From contig RJAE01000010.1 of assembly GCA_004000035.1 (NCBI GenBank), forward strand, positions 62,001 through 126,000: a DNA stretch of 64,000 nt, read 5' to 3'. The position numbers and the translations under genes are program-made. This document shows positions 26,491-37,060 of the stretch, piece by piece. This DNA is from Arthrobacter sulfonylureivorans (GTDB lineage: Bacteria > Actinomycetota > Actinomycetes > Actinomycetales > Micrococcaceae). Numbering within the stretch: position 1 is the stretch's first letter; the number at the start of each line of letters is the position of its first letter. The notes under the pieces were generated by a model. That model had not been told where the DNA came from. It did no database searches and worked only from the letters and a program-made list of their open reading frames with translations.

Positions 26491-27573
26491 ATGAGAGCAG
26501 CCGTGATGTGGGAAGCAGGCACCCCCTTCGATGTCAGGCACGTCGACATCTCCGCCCCCGCCGCCGGGCAGGTGTCCGTCGATATCCGGGCGTGCGGTAT
26601 CTGCGCTTCAGACCTCTCACTGACCACGTCCTTCGGACAACCCACCCCTGTTGTGCTCGGGCACGAAGGTGCCGGCGTGGTCACCGGGCTCGGCGAGGGG
26701 GTTGAGAATATTTCGGTCGGCGACCACGTCGTAATCGTCTGGGTTCCCCCATGCGGTCGGTGCACCGCGTGCCGCCGAGGTGACGACTATCTCTGCGCGA
26801 ACCGCCGCTCTTCCGCGGACGCGCGGGCGGGCCATGGAATCGCGCGGCCATCGCCGTTGAGCATTAACGGCCAGCTAGTGCATCAGGGCATGTCCACCTC
26901 CACCTTCGCGGAGCAGACCGTGCTGCCAGCCAATGCAGTGGTCCGTATCGACAATGACGTACCGTTCGACGTTGCTGCGATGATGGGCTGTGCGGTGCCT
27001 ACGGGAGCCGGCGCCGCCCTGCGCAGTGCACGGGTCCAGCCGGGGGACAATGTTGCGGTGATCGGTTGTGGTGCGGTGGGACTGAACGCGATCATGGGTT
27101 CCATCGTCGCCGGCGCTGCGCGTGTCATTGCAGTCGACCCGCTGGCCGCACGTCGCGAGTTCGCACTGACTCTTGGAGCCACCGAGGCAGCCAGCTTTGA
27201 GGAGTTCACGGCGTCGTTTACAAACTTGGACGTCGTCATCGATGCAGTCGGGCATCCGCCGACGGTTCTCGCAGCATGGAAAGCCGTACGCCGTGGTGGC
27301 ACAGTTACGGTTGTGGGAGCAGGGCGCCCGGACCAAGTCGTAGAGATCCCCGCCTACGAACTCTTTCATGACGACAAAAAACTCACCGGCAGCTTCCACG
27401 GGGGAATCAGCATGCACCGGGACCTACCCATGCTCGTAGGCCTGTGGAGAAGCGGACGCCTACCTATCGAGCGCTTGATCAGTGGCACGGCGGACCTTGA
27501 CGACATCAATGAGGTCGTCAAAGCACAGCAGTCCGGCCTCGTGGTCAGGACAATCCTCACTCCCGGGCACTGA
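26491..27573 (+). CDS. Zinc-dependent alcohol dehydrogenase
   Basis: This 360-residue medium-chain dehydrogenase has catalytic-zinc residues Cys in ACGICASDLS and GHE (GHEGAGVV). The structural-zinc cysteines are in CGRCTACRRGDDYLC, and the NAD-binding loop is VIGCGAVGLNAIMG. The start ATG 26491 has GAGGAG upstream, 39 bases after the ALDH stop. It should oxidise an alcohol to the aldehyde used by the ALDH. It is of the same type as the protein at 53116. Confidence 0.95.
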   Translation: MRAAVMWEAGTPFDVRHVDISAPAAGQVSVDIRACGICASDLSLTTSFGQPTPVVLGHEGAGVVTGLGEGVENISVGDHVVIVWVPPCGRCTACRRGDDYLCANRRSSADARAGHGIARPSPLSINGQLVHQGMSTSTFAEQTVLPANAVVRIDNDVPFDVAAMMGCAVPTGAGAALRSARVQPGDNVAVIGCGAVGLNAIMGSIVAGAARVIAVDPLAARREFALTLGATEAASFEEFTASFTNLDVVIDAVGHPPTVLAAWKAVRRGGTVTVVGAGRPDQVVEIPAYELFHDDKKLTGSFHGGISMHRDLPMLVGLWRSGRLPIERLISGTADLDDINEVVKAQQSGLVVRTILTPGH

Positions 27574-27596
27574 CCCCTCTTACCGTGTTGCCAACT

Positions 27597-28274
27597 ATGC
27601 GACTTCTGCTTCTTCGGCACGCTCAGACGCCCTCCAACGTCCTCGGTCTGCTCGACAGCCGTATCCCCGGGCCCGACCTCACCGACCTCGGTCGCGCGCA
27701 GGCCGCAGCGGTCCCCCGCGCGCTAAGCGCTTATCCAGTTAGCAGCGTCGCAGCGTCGACGATGGTGCGCACCGAGCAGACCGGTCGGCCGCTCGCTGAA
27801 GAGCGGGCCCTCACGGTCGCGGTCGAGCACGGGGTGCACGAGATCCTCGCGGGGGACATGGAGATGGCCGCGGGAGGGGAAGCCCTCGCCCGCTACGTGA
27901 AGATCGCGTGGGGTTGGGCGGCAGGCGACCTTAGTCCTCGCATGCCAGGGGCTGAGAACGGGCGCGAGTTCTTCGATCGTTTTGACGACGTTGTCGACCG
28001 AGTGATGGGGCGCGGCGAGGAGTTTCCGGTCATTGTCAGCCACGGGGCAGCAATTCGCGTCTGGACTGGCCTGCGCTGCGAGAACTTACCTGATAGTTTC
28101 GCGGCGGACGCCGAACTGCACAACACCGGTAGCGCGCTCGTCGAGCGGTCCACCAGCGGGCGCTGGAAGCTCCTTACGTGGAACGCTTATCCCGCTGGCG
28201 GCACGGCGTTACACGGTCAGAGCGGTCAAAACGATGGGCCGACCGGCTCCCTTACCGAGATCGACCTGCGTTAG
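27597..28274 (+). CDS. Histidine phosphatase (phosphoglycerate-mutase-like) protein
   Basis: This 225-residue protein has the RHG signature LLRHAQT (Arg 7, His 8), the conserved Glu in VHEILAGDMEM and the second His in VSHGAAIRV. Such enzymes remove phosphate from small phosphomonoesters through a phosphohistidine intermediate. The gene starts 23 bases after the ADH stop and is probably in the same operon, although no clear ribosome-binding site is seen. Together with the tyrosine-phosphatase-like enzyme it supplies a second dephosphorylating activity in this island. Confidence 0.85.
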   Translation: MRLLLLRHAQTPSNVLGLLDSRIPGPDLTDLGRAQAAAVPRALSAYPVSSVAASTMVRTEQTGRPLAEERALTVAVEHGVHEILAGDMEMAAGGEALARYVKIAWGWAAGDLSPRMPGAENGREFFDRFDDVVDRVMGRGEEFPVIVSHGAAIRVWTGLRCENLPDSFAADAELHNTGSALVERSTSGRWKLLTWNAYPAGGTALHGQSGQNDGPTGSLTEIDLR

Positions 28275-28299
28275 AGAAGTTACGTCCGGGTACTTCGGC

Positions 28300-28942
28300 C
28301 AACTTCACCCGCGTCACCGACACCGATGTCCTTTGCCGGCTCCATCCCGCCCTCCCACGTCCTCGACCTACTGAAGCTGCCCGCCACGGGCCGAGCCCTG
28401 GTGGATGAATCCCGGTTCAGCGGGCTCACCGCGGTGGAGGGGCGCGGGTGGTTTGCGAGACCGAACGCCGGGCCATCCTCACCCACTCTGGCCAAACCCC
28501 AAACGAAGCTCACTGAGCTTGCCGAGACCCTGAACGTGGCAAGGCCCGGCGAACGACCGGGGAACTCACCGGGCACATCCAACAGGGGCCTACCGCTCAC
28601 AATCGGATGCCAAATTTGGGTTCCGGGAGCTCAAGGACAGCCGTGGTCTCGTTTTCGCCCATGCACCACTGGACCGAACACAGCATCCGCGTCCACTCCT
28701 TCACCGGCGTCCTGGCCCTGCAGATCGCCCACCTCATGCGACGGGAAGCCGAGAACGCGGGCGAGCACCACTCGGTGAGGGACCTGCTGGAGAGGCTGGC
28801 AGGCATCCAGGAAACCGTGATGATCTATCCCTCCACCGGAGGTCAGCCTAAGGCGCGGCGCACGCTCACCGAACAGATCGACACCCGCGCCCGGCTCGCC
28901 ACGATCTTCGACCTCAAAAGATGGGCACGCCAGAAAAGTTAG
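28300..28942 (+). pseudogene. IS1634-family transposase remnant
   Basis: The C-terminal part is well preserved in one frame from about 28610: VVSFSPMHHWTEHSIRVHSF, then VLALQIAHLMRREAENAGEH and MIYPSTGGQPKARRTL. Upstream pieces (TERRAILTHSGQT near 28460) are in other frames. Frameshifts and deletions make it inactive. It lies right after the histidine phosphatase and marks a break in the island. The following 248 bases to 29190 show no gene. Confidence 0.75.
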
Positions 28943-29190
28943 GTCATACACTTCAGGCGATCAAACACCACTTCTGACTAGGCATAACACGAGTCTCTAT
29001 CTTGCCAGCCGGGTAACCCCCGCTAGACTCAAGCCGCGGCGGCCGCGACGTGGCCCTGACTGGGGGCCGGTGAACTCGGTCGTTAAGAATGGCTGTCAAA
29101 AGACGTGCTCCGGACGCTGGATATCTTTGGAGGTAAACTCCGGACCATTTTGTCTCCGATATTGAGCGAGGTTAGATGCGGCAGCGGTGC

Positions 29191-30429
29191 TTACGCACCG
29201 TTCAAAAGACGCACGTGGTCCGGGTTCAGATCGGAAATCTTGTCGACTCCCAGAAGCCGCATGGTACGGGCGGTTTCCATTCGCAGTATCTCGACGGCGC
29301 GGTCCACTCCCTTCCGCCCGCCTGCCATCAGACCATAGAGATATGCGCGGCCGATCAGGGTAAAGTCGGCCCCCAGGGCCAGGGCGGCGACGATGTCTCC
29401 GCCGCTCATGATTCCAGTATCTAGCATGATGGCCGTTTGGCCTTTCAACGTGCCGGCGATTGCGGGAAGAAGATGAAGGGGGATGGGCGCCCGGTCAAGC
29501 TGCCGGCCGCCATGATTGGAGATCACGATCCCGTCAGCACCGTGGTCGACTACCCGTTTCGCGTCATCGACAGTCTGGATCCCCTTGACCACGAGCTTGC
29601 CCTTCCAGCTCTCGCGCAGCCATGCCAGGTCGTCGAAGGACAATGTGGGATCGAACATGGAATCGATCAACTCCGCCACGGTGCCGGAGTAACGCGACAG
29701 GGAGGCGAAGGCCAGAGGCTCGTGTGTCAGAAAATTGAACCACCAGGCGGGACGGTATGAAGCGTCCAGCACTGTTTTCAGGGTTAACGCCGGTGGAATG
29801 GTCATGCCGTTACGGACATCCCGCAGACGTGCTCCGCCCACGGGAGTGTCCACCGTAACCATCAACGTGTCATAACCAGCCCGAGCGGCGCGTTCAATCA
29901 AGCCTATTGAACGTTCCCGATCTGCCCAAAGGTACAGCTGAAACCAGTTCGTTCCCTCAGGCGCGGCGGCCGCAACATCTTCAATGGAAGCCGTTCCCAT
30001 GGTGGAGAGCGTGTAGGGAATGCCCGCCGCAGCCGCCGCCGTTGAACCCGCGTATTCGCCCTCGGACTGCATCATGCGGGTAAACCCGGTAGGTGCTATC
30101 CCGAAGGGAAGCATTGATGACTGCCCCAGAATTGTCGTGCCCAGGTCTACGTCTCGGACGTTTCGAAGAATGCCGGGTCTGAATTCCAAATTCAGAAAAG
30201 CCTCCCGGGCCCTGCGGAGCGTGATCTCCGCTTCCGCCGCACCGTCGGTGTAGTCGAAGGGTGCGCGGGGAGTGCGCCTCTTGGCTATGACACGCAGGTC
30301 GGCGATCGTGTTGGCCTTCTTCAACCGCGCTTTGGTTCCAGCCGCGGGCTTCTTGATCTGCATAAGCGGGGCCAGTTCACCAAGCTTGGGAACCCGGCGC
30401 TGGAGCGCAGGAGGAGCGTTCTGATGCAT
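29191..30429 (-). CDS. FMN-dependent alpha-hydroxy-acid dehydrogenase (LldD-like)
   Basis: This 412-residue enzyme of the lactate/mandelate/glycolate oxidising family oxidises an L-2-hydroxy acid to the 2-keto acid. Seen are the N-terminal [18 protein letters not shown], the FMN-binding substrate-side [14 protein letters not shown], the catalytic-His motif [13 protein letters not shown] and the phosphate-binding region [18 protein letters not shown]. In that last region GIMSG replaces the usual GIRRG, so the Arg that normally contacts FMN phosphate is Met. GAGG lies eight bases before the ATG. It is divergent from a GntR gene with two operators in between, an arrangement like lldD/lldR. Confidence 0.92.
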   Translation of the reverse strand: MHQNAPPALQRRVPKLGELAPLMQIKKPAAGTKARLKKANTIADLRVIAKRRTPRAPFDYTDGAAEAEITLRRAREAFLNLEFRPGILRNVRDVDLGTTILGQSSMLPFGIAPTGFTRMMQSEGEYAGSTAAAAAGIPYTLSTMGTASIEDVAAAAPEGTNWFQLYLWADRERSIGLIERAARAGYDTLMVTVDTPVGGARLRDVRNGMTIPPALTLKTVLDASYRPAWWFNFLTHEPLAFASLSRYSGTVAELIDSMFDPTLSFDDLAWLRESWKGKLVVKGIQTVDDAKRVVDHGADGIVISNHGGRQLDRAPIPLHLLPAIAGTLKGQTAIMLDTGIMSGGDIVAALALGADFTLIGRAYLYGLMAGGRKGVDRAVEILRMETARTMRLLGVDKISDLNPDHVRLLNGA

Positions 30430-30461
30430 TTGTAACCTCTAATCGGTATTGAAGCAAAGGT

Positions 30462-30510
30462 ATGGTAGGACCACATTCGGGCAACAGGCTATCTGCTGTG
30501 GTCCGACCAC
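30462..30510. promoter_or_regulatory. Two GntR operators between lldD-like and gntR genes
   Basis: ATGGTAGGACCAC (30462-30474) and GTGGTCCGACCAC (30498-30510, a perfect palindrome) lie 36 bases apart centre to centre. Both fit TnGTnnnACnA. Their place between divergent genes, 16 bases before the gntR start, implies that the regulator controls both itself and the dehydrogenase. Confidence 0.78.
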
Positions 30511-30525
30511 GCAAGGTAGGATCAG

Positions 30526-31236
30526 ATGATGAAAAGTCATCAGCTGGTCCTCAACTGGATCGACGACGAACTCCAGACCGGCCGGCTGGCCCTTGGCCAG
30601 CGGCTCCCCGGCGAACGGGCCCTTGCCCAGCAGCTCTCGGTATCCCGCAACTCGGTTCGCGAGGCTATCCGCATCCTGGAAGCTATGGGGGTGGTCCGCT
30701 CTGCCGTCGGTTCCGGTCCAGACGCAGGCACCTTGGTGACCGCCGATCCGACAACAGCCCTCGCCTCCGCGATCAAACTACACATGTCGACATCGCACCT
30801 GCAGGTCAAGGACATCGTTCAAACCCGCGTTGCCCTCGAAACCTGGGCGGCTGCTCATGCAGACGCGAAATCCAAGGGTTTCGAAGAGGCAGAAGCGCTT
30901 CTGGCTGCAATGGATGCCAAGGACCTAGGGGCGGCGGAGTTCCTTACCCTTGATGCGCGCTTTCACGTTGCCGTCTCTTCGGCCGCAGGAAACGTATTGA
31001 TAAGCGCTATGATGTTCTCCCTGCGCGAATCCATCCAGCGTTACGCCGGCGAACTTACCAGCAATTTGCCCGACTGGGAGTTAACCTGCAACCGCTTACG
31101 CAGTGAACACCACGGAATTATCGCCGCTATCCGGCGCGGAGACAGTGTGGGGGCGTCCGATCTAATTCGGGACCACATTGAGAACTATTATCGCGAAGCA
31201 GGCCTGGGAGGTCCAGACACATCATCTGCCCCATAA
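30526..31236 (+). CDS. GntR-family (FadR subfamily, FCD domain) regulator, LldR-like
   Basis: This 236-residue repressor has an N-terminal winged helix-turn-helix (about 5-70: LPGERALAQQLSVSRNSVRE) and an FCD domain that includes DARFHVAVSSAAGN and the metal-ligand region LRSEHHGIIAAI. It is related to but clearly different from the two regulators at 913 and 2202. LldR proteins of corynebacteria bind the TnGTnnnACnA site next to lldD and respond to L-lactate. The same layout here makes a hydroxy-acid effector likely, though not proven. Confidence 0.92.
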   Translation: MMKSHQLVLNWIDDELQTGRLALGQRLPGERALAQQLSVSRNSVREAIRILEAMGVVRSAVGSGPDAGTLVTADPTTALASAIKLHMSTSHLQVKDIVQTRVALETWAAAHADAKSKGFEEAEALLAAMDAKDLGAAEFLTLDARFHVAVSSAAGNVLISAMMFSLRESIQRYAGELTSNLPDWELTCNRLRSEHHGIIAAIRRGDSVGASDLIRDHIENYYREAGLGGPDTSSAP

Positions 31237-31289
31237 AGTGCGCACAGGTACCGCACGTGAAAACCTTCAGTTTCTGGAGGTGGGGCGGC

Positions 31290-31551
31290 GGCGTCGCGGG
31301 AGTGACACCGGCGCCCAGGAACTCCGGGCAGGATCACCGGCAACCACCAGCGGCCCCGACGCTACGACCGGCGGCTGCTGCGCGAGTTCTACTTCTGCCC
31401 ACTCTCGGCCCTGAAAAGCTGCCCCGCCTCATGGGCCTGCTACGACCGCAAACGCGGTGAAGGAAAAATCCACATCTAGGCCAGCCTGTCCCTGGCCCAG
31501 CGGTGCCTGAACGTCCTTTGGGCCATGCTGCGCGAACGGAATCGTATATGA
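31290..31551 (+). pseudogene. IS110-family transposase C-terminal remnant
   Basis: The frame reads GRITGNHQRPRRYDRRLLRE, PLSALKSCPASWACYDRKRG and SLAQRCLNVLWAMLRERNRI. This matches the conserved C-terminal end of IS110 transposases. A TAG stop near 31478 interrupts it, and the N-terminal two thirds are missing. Confidence 0.7.
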
Positions 31552-31839
31552 TCCGCGGGTGTACCCAGGAATACCTGAGAGCCTTCGAAACCGGTGCGGG
31601 CCTCGCTGACGCTCGGACTGTGAAAGCGTTTTCTGTTTTTTGCTGCTGTCCGGTGGATCACACGTGCCTGCTCCACCGGCTCAACCGTCCTGCGGATGGC
31701 CGCCTGCCCTTCGGGTTGCCCGGCTCCGACGGCCTCAGCTCCGCGCTGCTTCGCCAGCAGGCAAAACAACGGGGGAGAGGGAGATCCCGTTCTGTCGGCC
31801 ACCACACCTGCCCCGCCTGAGTGAGAGGAGCACAGCGTC

Positions 31840-32153
31840 ATGAGCATTCAGACCATCGTCGCCATCACCGCCGACACCGGGGAAACGGCCATCGTTCCCG
31901 TCCTTCCCGCAGATGACCGCCCCGGGGACGGATACGCCGGATGGACATCCTCGAGGGCGCCGGCTGGGTGGTATTGCCGCACTGGGGCAGCGAGGGCTGG
32001 GACGCCGGAGCCTGGCCGCTGATCATTCCCGCCGTCGCCCGCACACGCGACCGGAACGGTGAACTCTTCGGCAACGGCCAGTACGTGGAGGGCGACACCG
32101 CTGATAAACCGCCCGCCCCGGAATGGAAGCCCTACCCCGGTCTGGCCGGGTAA
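31840..32153 (+). pseudogene. Small hypothetical protein, frameshifted
   Basis: A start with GAGGAG upstream gives MSIQTIVAITADTGETAIVP. After a frameshift near 31935 a second frame continues with VVLPHWGSEGWDAGAWPLII and FGNGQYVEGDTADKP. The two parts look like one ~100-residue protein of a family I know only as hypothetical. Between the IS110 remnant and this start (31552-31839) no gene is supported. Confidence 0.45.
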
Positions 32154-32240
32154 AGATCCCCCAGCAGGTTCTGCTGCCCCGGACGCACGCCGGCCGGGGC
32201 AGCCTAGGACAAACATCGTTACATGACAGGCAGGGGCACG

Positions 32241-32843
32241 ATGCACAGTTTGGCTGCACTGACAATTCCTGCTGCCCTGATGCTGCCGTTGGCTGGTTGC
32301 GGCAACGGTCCACAGTTGAGGTTTCTGCACCGGTGACTCCGGCAGGAACCACCGAAGCTGCCACGGAGCCCGAGGCCTTGCCCTCGTCCACAACCGCCGT
32401 CCCGACGAGCAGTCCCCCGCTGGAGACCCCTGGTCGACGACTTGGGCTTCATCAGTCTTGACGAAATCCCTGCTTTCTATCTGGCCGCGGTCGAAAGCTT
32501 TCCTCACCCCATTCCCGCCGAAACGAACTGGCCTGCAGGTATTCCCGGCGGCTACAACGACCCTCACGGACTGTACGAGGCCGAATCGCCTGGCGAGACC
32601 ATAGCCTCCAATAATTGGCACTGCGCCTGGGAAGGCGAGTTGCTGGACGCCCCCGAAAGCAATGACCGGGGCCGGCAAACAGCGGCCCTGACAATGCTCG
32701 ATATCTGGGTTTCCGATCCCTACTTCACGGAAAAAATCGAGGGCCCTGAGCAGCTTTGGAAAAGCCATGTGCTCGATCCAGCCAAGAACGGCGATCTCCT
32801 ACGGATGAAGCGCGAATACTGGAACTGCCCGACGCCGGACTAA
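32241..32843 (+). pseudogene. Lipoprotein, frameshifted
   Basis: The ATG at 32241 begins a clear lipoprotein signal (AALTIPAALMLPLAGCGNG). A second frame then carries a Thr/Pro/Ser-rich linker (TPAGTTEAATEPEALPSSTT). A third frame from 32442 carries the folded part (YLAAVESFPHPIPAETNWPA, then NNWHCAWEGELLDAPESNDR). At least two frameshifts break it. If the last part is expressed it would lack the secretion signal. Confidence 0.6.
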
Positions 32844-32929
32844 GTACCGACGACTAGCGGTGTTCGACCGCCACGGCCCGGCCTCCCACAGGATCTGGCC
32901 CGGCGGCTGAGCGTGTTGACCAGGTGCCC

Positions 32930-33483
32930 CAGCGCCATGGTTTTGACCGGCAGCCGCGTGGAGGCACTGATGGTGGCCAAGGCCCTGCGGACAGAGACGC
33001 CGGCTGCCTTTGTTTCGGCTTCCCGGCGCGCCCGACGCGCGCTTCCCCGCCGCGACAGCCAAGGCCAGAGTGCTCATCGCCAAGGCCGTCGGCCCGATTG
33101 CGAGCAAGCTCGCGGGACGAGTGGCACAGAGGAACGACCCCGAGCGCCTGCGTTCAGTCGTGGTTCGGCCATTGGCGAAGATCATTCGGCCCGTGCTGAA
33201 GAGCCCGAGGTCGAGCGTGCTGGGCCCCGTCGATACGGCGCCCTACTACGCGCTCAAGGTCGAGGCCAGCGTACTCGGCACTGTCGGTGGCCCGAAGACC
33301 GACGCCCTCGGACGGGCACTGGACACCGAGGGCAAGGTCATCAATGGCCTGTACGCCGCCGGCAACGCAGGCGGCGCACCCACGAAGGGGTTCTACGGAG
33401 GCGCTGGCGGAACGATCTCGCTCGGACTGGTATTCGGCTACCTGGCCGGACGCGAGGCAGCCCGGCGGCAGGACGACGCCTGA
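32930..33483 (+). pseudogene. FAD-dependent oxidoreductase C-terminal fragment
   Basis: The frame ending at 33483 contains PYYALKVEASVLGTVGGPKT, then GRALDTEGKVINGLYAAGNA and TKGFYGGAGGTISLGLVFGY. This is the C-terminal FAD-binding part of the fumarate reductase/3-ketosteroid dehydrogenase-like superfamily. The N-terminal dinucleotide-binding domain and most of the protein are missing, so this is a decayed relic. The 248 bases after it (33484-33731) contain no gene. Confidence 0.65.
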
Positions 33484-33731
33484 ACACCATGTCGGTGGTG
33501 ACCTCGACCGTCGAAACGGCGGTCGAGGTCACTCCTCACGGCAACACGCTTCGCTGCGGTGAAGGCCTCGCCACTTGAAGCCTCTCGGTCCCGGCAGGTC
33601 AATGATGTGGTCCTTGGGCCGCAGCCGGCCGCATCGGAACAAGCGGTCTCTGGCGGGCCGTGCCCCGCGGTCCTAGCATGGGCGGTAGGTCCCTTCGGGG
33701 CGTTAGGTCCCCACGCAGGAAAGGAGCCAGG

Positions 33732-34265
33732 ATGGGTCCCATGCGGCAGGACGCCCAGCCTCCAGGCCTCGCCGACGCCTTTCGCGCCGCGTTCTCCGCC
33801 CATCCCGCCGGTGTAGCGATTGTCACCGCCGCGGGGCCGGGTGGTCCGGCGGGCATGACCGCGTCTTCGGTGATTTCGGTATCTGCGGAACCTTCAGTTC
33901 TCGCGCTTTCCATCGCCCGCGGCACCGAATCCGGAGCCGCGCTACTGGCGGGTGAGTCGCTTGCCGTTCACCTGCTCACAACCGCCAACCGCCGGCTTGC
34001 GGAACTTTTTGCGCGGCCCGGTTCGCACCGCTTCGGGTTCGACATGGACTGGCACACCGCGCCGACTGGCGAGCCGATCATCCGCGGCGTCGGCACAGTG
34101 CTCCGGTGCAAGCCCCTTGACCGGATGCCCGCCGGAACCGGCGTTGTTCTGGCCGCTCAGGTTCTTCAGGTGCTCGACGGGGGCTCGCTCGCCCCTGCAC
34201 TGGTATACCAGCGCCGGACTTACTACGCTTTGGACGCCTGGTCGGCCCTGCCCTCCCGGACCTGA
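33732..34265 (+). CDS. Flavin reductase-like, FMN-binding domain protein
   Basis: This 177-residue protein of the split-barrel flavin reductase family (FRAAFSAHPAGVAIVTAAGP, then GMTASSVISVSAEPSVLALS and FARPGSHRFGFDMDW) reduces flavin with NAD(P)H or serves as the reductase half of a two-component mono-oxygenase. The ATG at 33732 has AAAGGAG upstream. No mono-oxygenase gene is adjacent. It is the first intact gene of the core-like part of the window and converges on dnaB. Confidence 0.88.
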   Translation: MGPMRQDAQPPGLADAFRAAFSAHPAGVAIVTAAGPGGPAGMTASSVISVSAEPSVLALSIARGTESGAALLAGESLAVHLLTTANRRLAELFARPGSHRFGFDMDWHTAPTGEPIIRGVGTVLRCKPLDRMPAGTGVVLAAQVLQVLDGGSLAPALVYQRRTYYALDAWSALPSRT

Positions 34266-34341
34266 TTCTGGTTCACGGCAACAGCGCAAGCCGCTGTGCC
34301 CGATCGCGGCAAGGGCACCAGAGTCGACAGCATCACTTCAG

Positions 34342-34361
34342 AAACAAGGGCCGTTGTTTCC
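34342..34361. terminator. Hairpin between convergent flavin reductase and dnaB genes
   Basis: GAAACAA and TTGTTTC form a 7-base stem around GGGCCG, placed between the ends of two convergent genes. No clear T-run follows, so its strength is uncertain. Confidence 0.4.
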
Positions 34362-34385
34362 ATGCTGATTCTCAAGCAAATGAAA

Positions 34386-35753
<1,368 letters not shown>

Positions 35754-35933
35754 CGCTGCCTGCTTTCTTTGTTCCTCGAACGGGTACCGCATCCCCTTCT
35801 GGACCAGACCTATCAGGCGGTTCGGACATTTGCTCGAACTGCCGGATGGGCGCGCCGGACTACAGCCCGTGCGCGGACTTCTGAGTGGGATACTCCGCAA
35901 CGGTAGCCCCCTTCCCCGCTTCCACCAAGCGAC

Positions 35934-36166
35934 TTATCCACCGCACCTGTGGATAAAATGTGGATACGTAGGCGTGTCTTGTGCACAGGCTGTGTGTAGA
36001 GCTGTGGATACTAAACTTAACTCACCAGTAACATGCCTCTGACCTGCACAAACGTTGTCCCCGGACTGTGGATTAAAAGAATTTGGCCGTGGATTTTCTC
36101 CGGTTTTTCCCTGTTGACAGATCGGAAATTGCAGCGTAGGCAAAAGTTATCCACTGGTTATCCACA
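35934..36166. promoter_or_regulatory. Cluster of DnaA boxes upstream of dnaB
   Basis: At least seven matches to TTATCCACA (either strand) occur within 233 bases. 35948-35956 and 36158-36166 are perfect. 35934-35942, 35959-35967, 36003-36011 and 36147-36155 have one mismatch, and 36067-36075 has one to two. They fill most of the non-coding gap 35754-36242, which holds no gene. Likely roles are DnaA control of dnaB or DnaA titration. An origin would normally lie between dnaA and dnaN, which are not here. Confidence 0.8.
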
Positions 36167-36242
36167 GTGTGAATTACACCGGTGTGATACGCCGGAGGCC
36201 GGGCCGGGAAGCCGCTTCCGGGGCGGGACGTAGGATTCAAGT

Positions 36243-36992
36243 ATGGAATTTGTGGTGCCGCTGCTGATCGTCGTACTGGTCATCGCGATCGGACTGGTCA
36301 TCATGCGTCTCGCGGCGAGGAACAAGCCCGGCCGCGCCGGCCGAGTGCGCAGATCGCCGGGCAAACCCACACCGGCAACGACCAGGGAAGCTGCTGCCGA
36401 AGCCAGCGGCCGGCTGAACCAGCAGCAACACACAGCGATCTATGCGCTGATCGCGCAAGGGCAGGCCCTCTCCGCCATCCGCGAGTATCGGAATGCCACG
36501 GGAGCAGGACTCCGCGAGGCCGCCGGCGCCGTCGCGCAAATGTCGGCGCACCCGCAGCCCTATAAGGCGTCCCCAGACGATGCCCCTCTGCCCCGACCCG
36601 AGGACGAGGAGCTGCGGGAGGCAGCACCGGAACAGCCGCGGGAGGATGCGGAGCCAGGACAGGCGGCGCCGGAACAGCCGCGGGAGGATGCGGAGCCAGG
36701 ACAGGAGGCCCCCGCACCGGCCCAGGCAGAGGATGCTCCGGCGCAAGAGTCCGCTCCCGCCCCACGAGCCGCGCCGAGGGGGTACCGCTACCGGGCCATC
36801 GTGTCCAAAGGCGACACCATCAGGGAAATCGCCAGCACGCGGCTGAACGACGACGTGTTTGACCGGATCCGCACCGCGGCTCTCGGCGGCGACCGGGAAG
36901 ATGCCGTTCGAATGCTCCTGGACCATTCGGAAGCGACCGAGGCTGACGCGCGCGAGTTTGTGGATCTGATTGGACCGGAAGAAGAGTCCTAA
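36243..36992 (+). CDS. Membrane-anchored protein with ribosomal L7/L12-like domains
   Basis: This 249-residue protein has an N-terminal transmembrane segment (VVPLLIVVLVIAIGLVIM). A domain resembling the C-terminal domain of ribosomal protein L7/L12 follows (about 60-98: HTAIYALIAQGQALSAIREY, then RNATGAGLREAAGAV). A Pro/Glu/Ala-rich linker with two near-identical 14-residue repeats (AAPEQPREDAEPGQ) comes next. A second small helical domain (VSKGDTIREIASTRLNDDVF onward) ends the protein. The function is unknown. The L7/L12-like fold suggests a protein-binding role at the membrane. Confidence 0.75.
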   Translation: MEFVVPLLIVVLVIAIGLVIMRLAARNKPGRAGRVRRSPGKPTPATTREAAAEASGRLNQQQHTAIYALIAQGQALSAIREYRNATGAGLREAAGAVAQMSAHPQPYKASPDDAPLPRPEDEELREAAPEQPREDAEPGQAAPEQPREDAEPGQEAPAPAQAEDAPAQESAPAPRAAPRGYRYRAIVSKGDTIREIASTRLNDDVFDRIRTAALGGDREDAVRMLLDHSEATEADAREFVDLIGPEEES

Positions 36993-37060
36993 CGGCAGAG
37001 CCGGGCGACGCGTCCGGCGGATAGTGGCAACCCCTCCGGCTTTCTGCGACACTTCAACCC

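Noticed and set aside
35934-36166. Chromosomal origin (oriC) call for the DnaA-box cluster
   Set aside because: dnaA, dnaN and rpmH are not adjacent and no clear AT-rich unwinding element was seen. Kept as a regulatory or titration cluster.
36622-36705. CRISPR-like or minisatellite array from the 42-base repeat
   Set aside because: There are only two copies, directly adjacent without spacers and in frame within a protein-coding linker.
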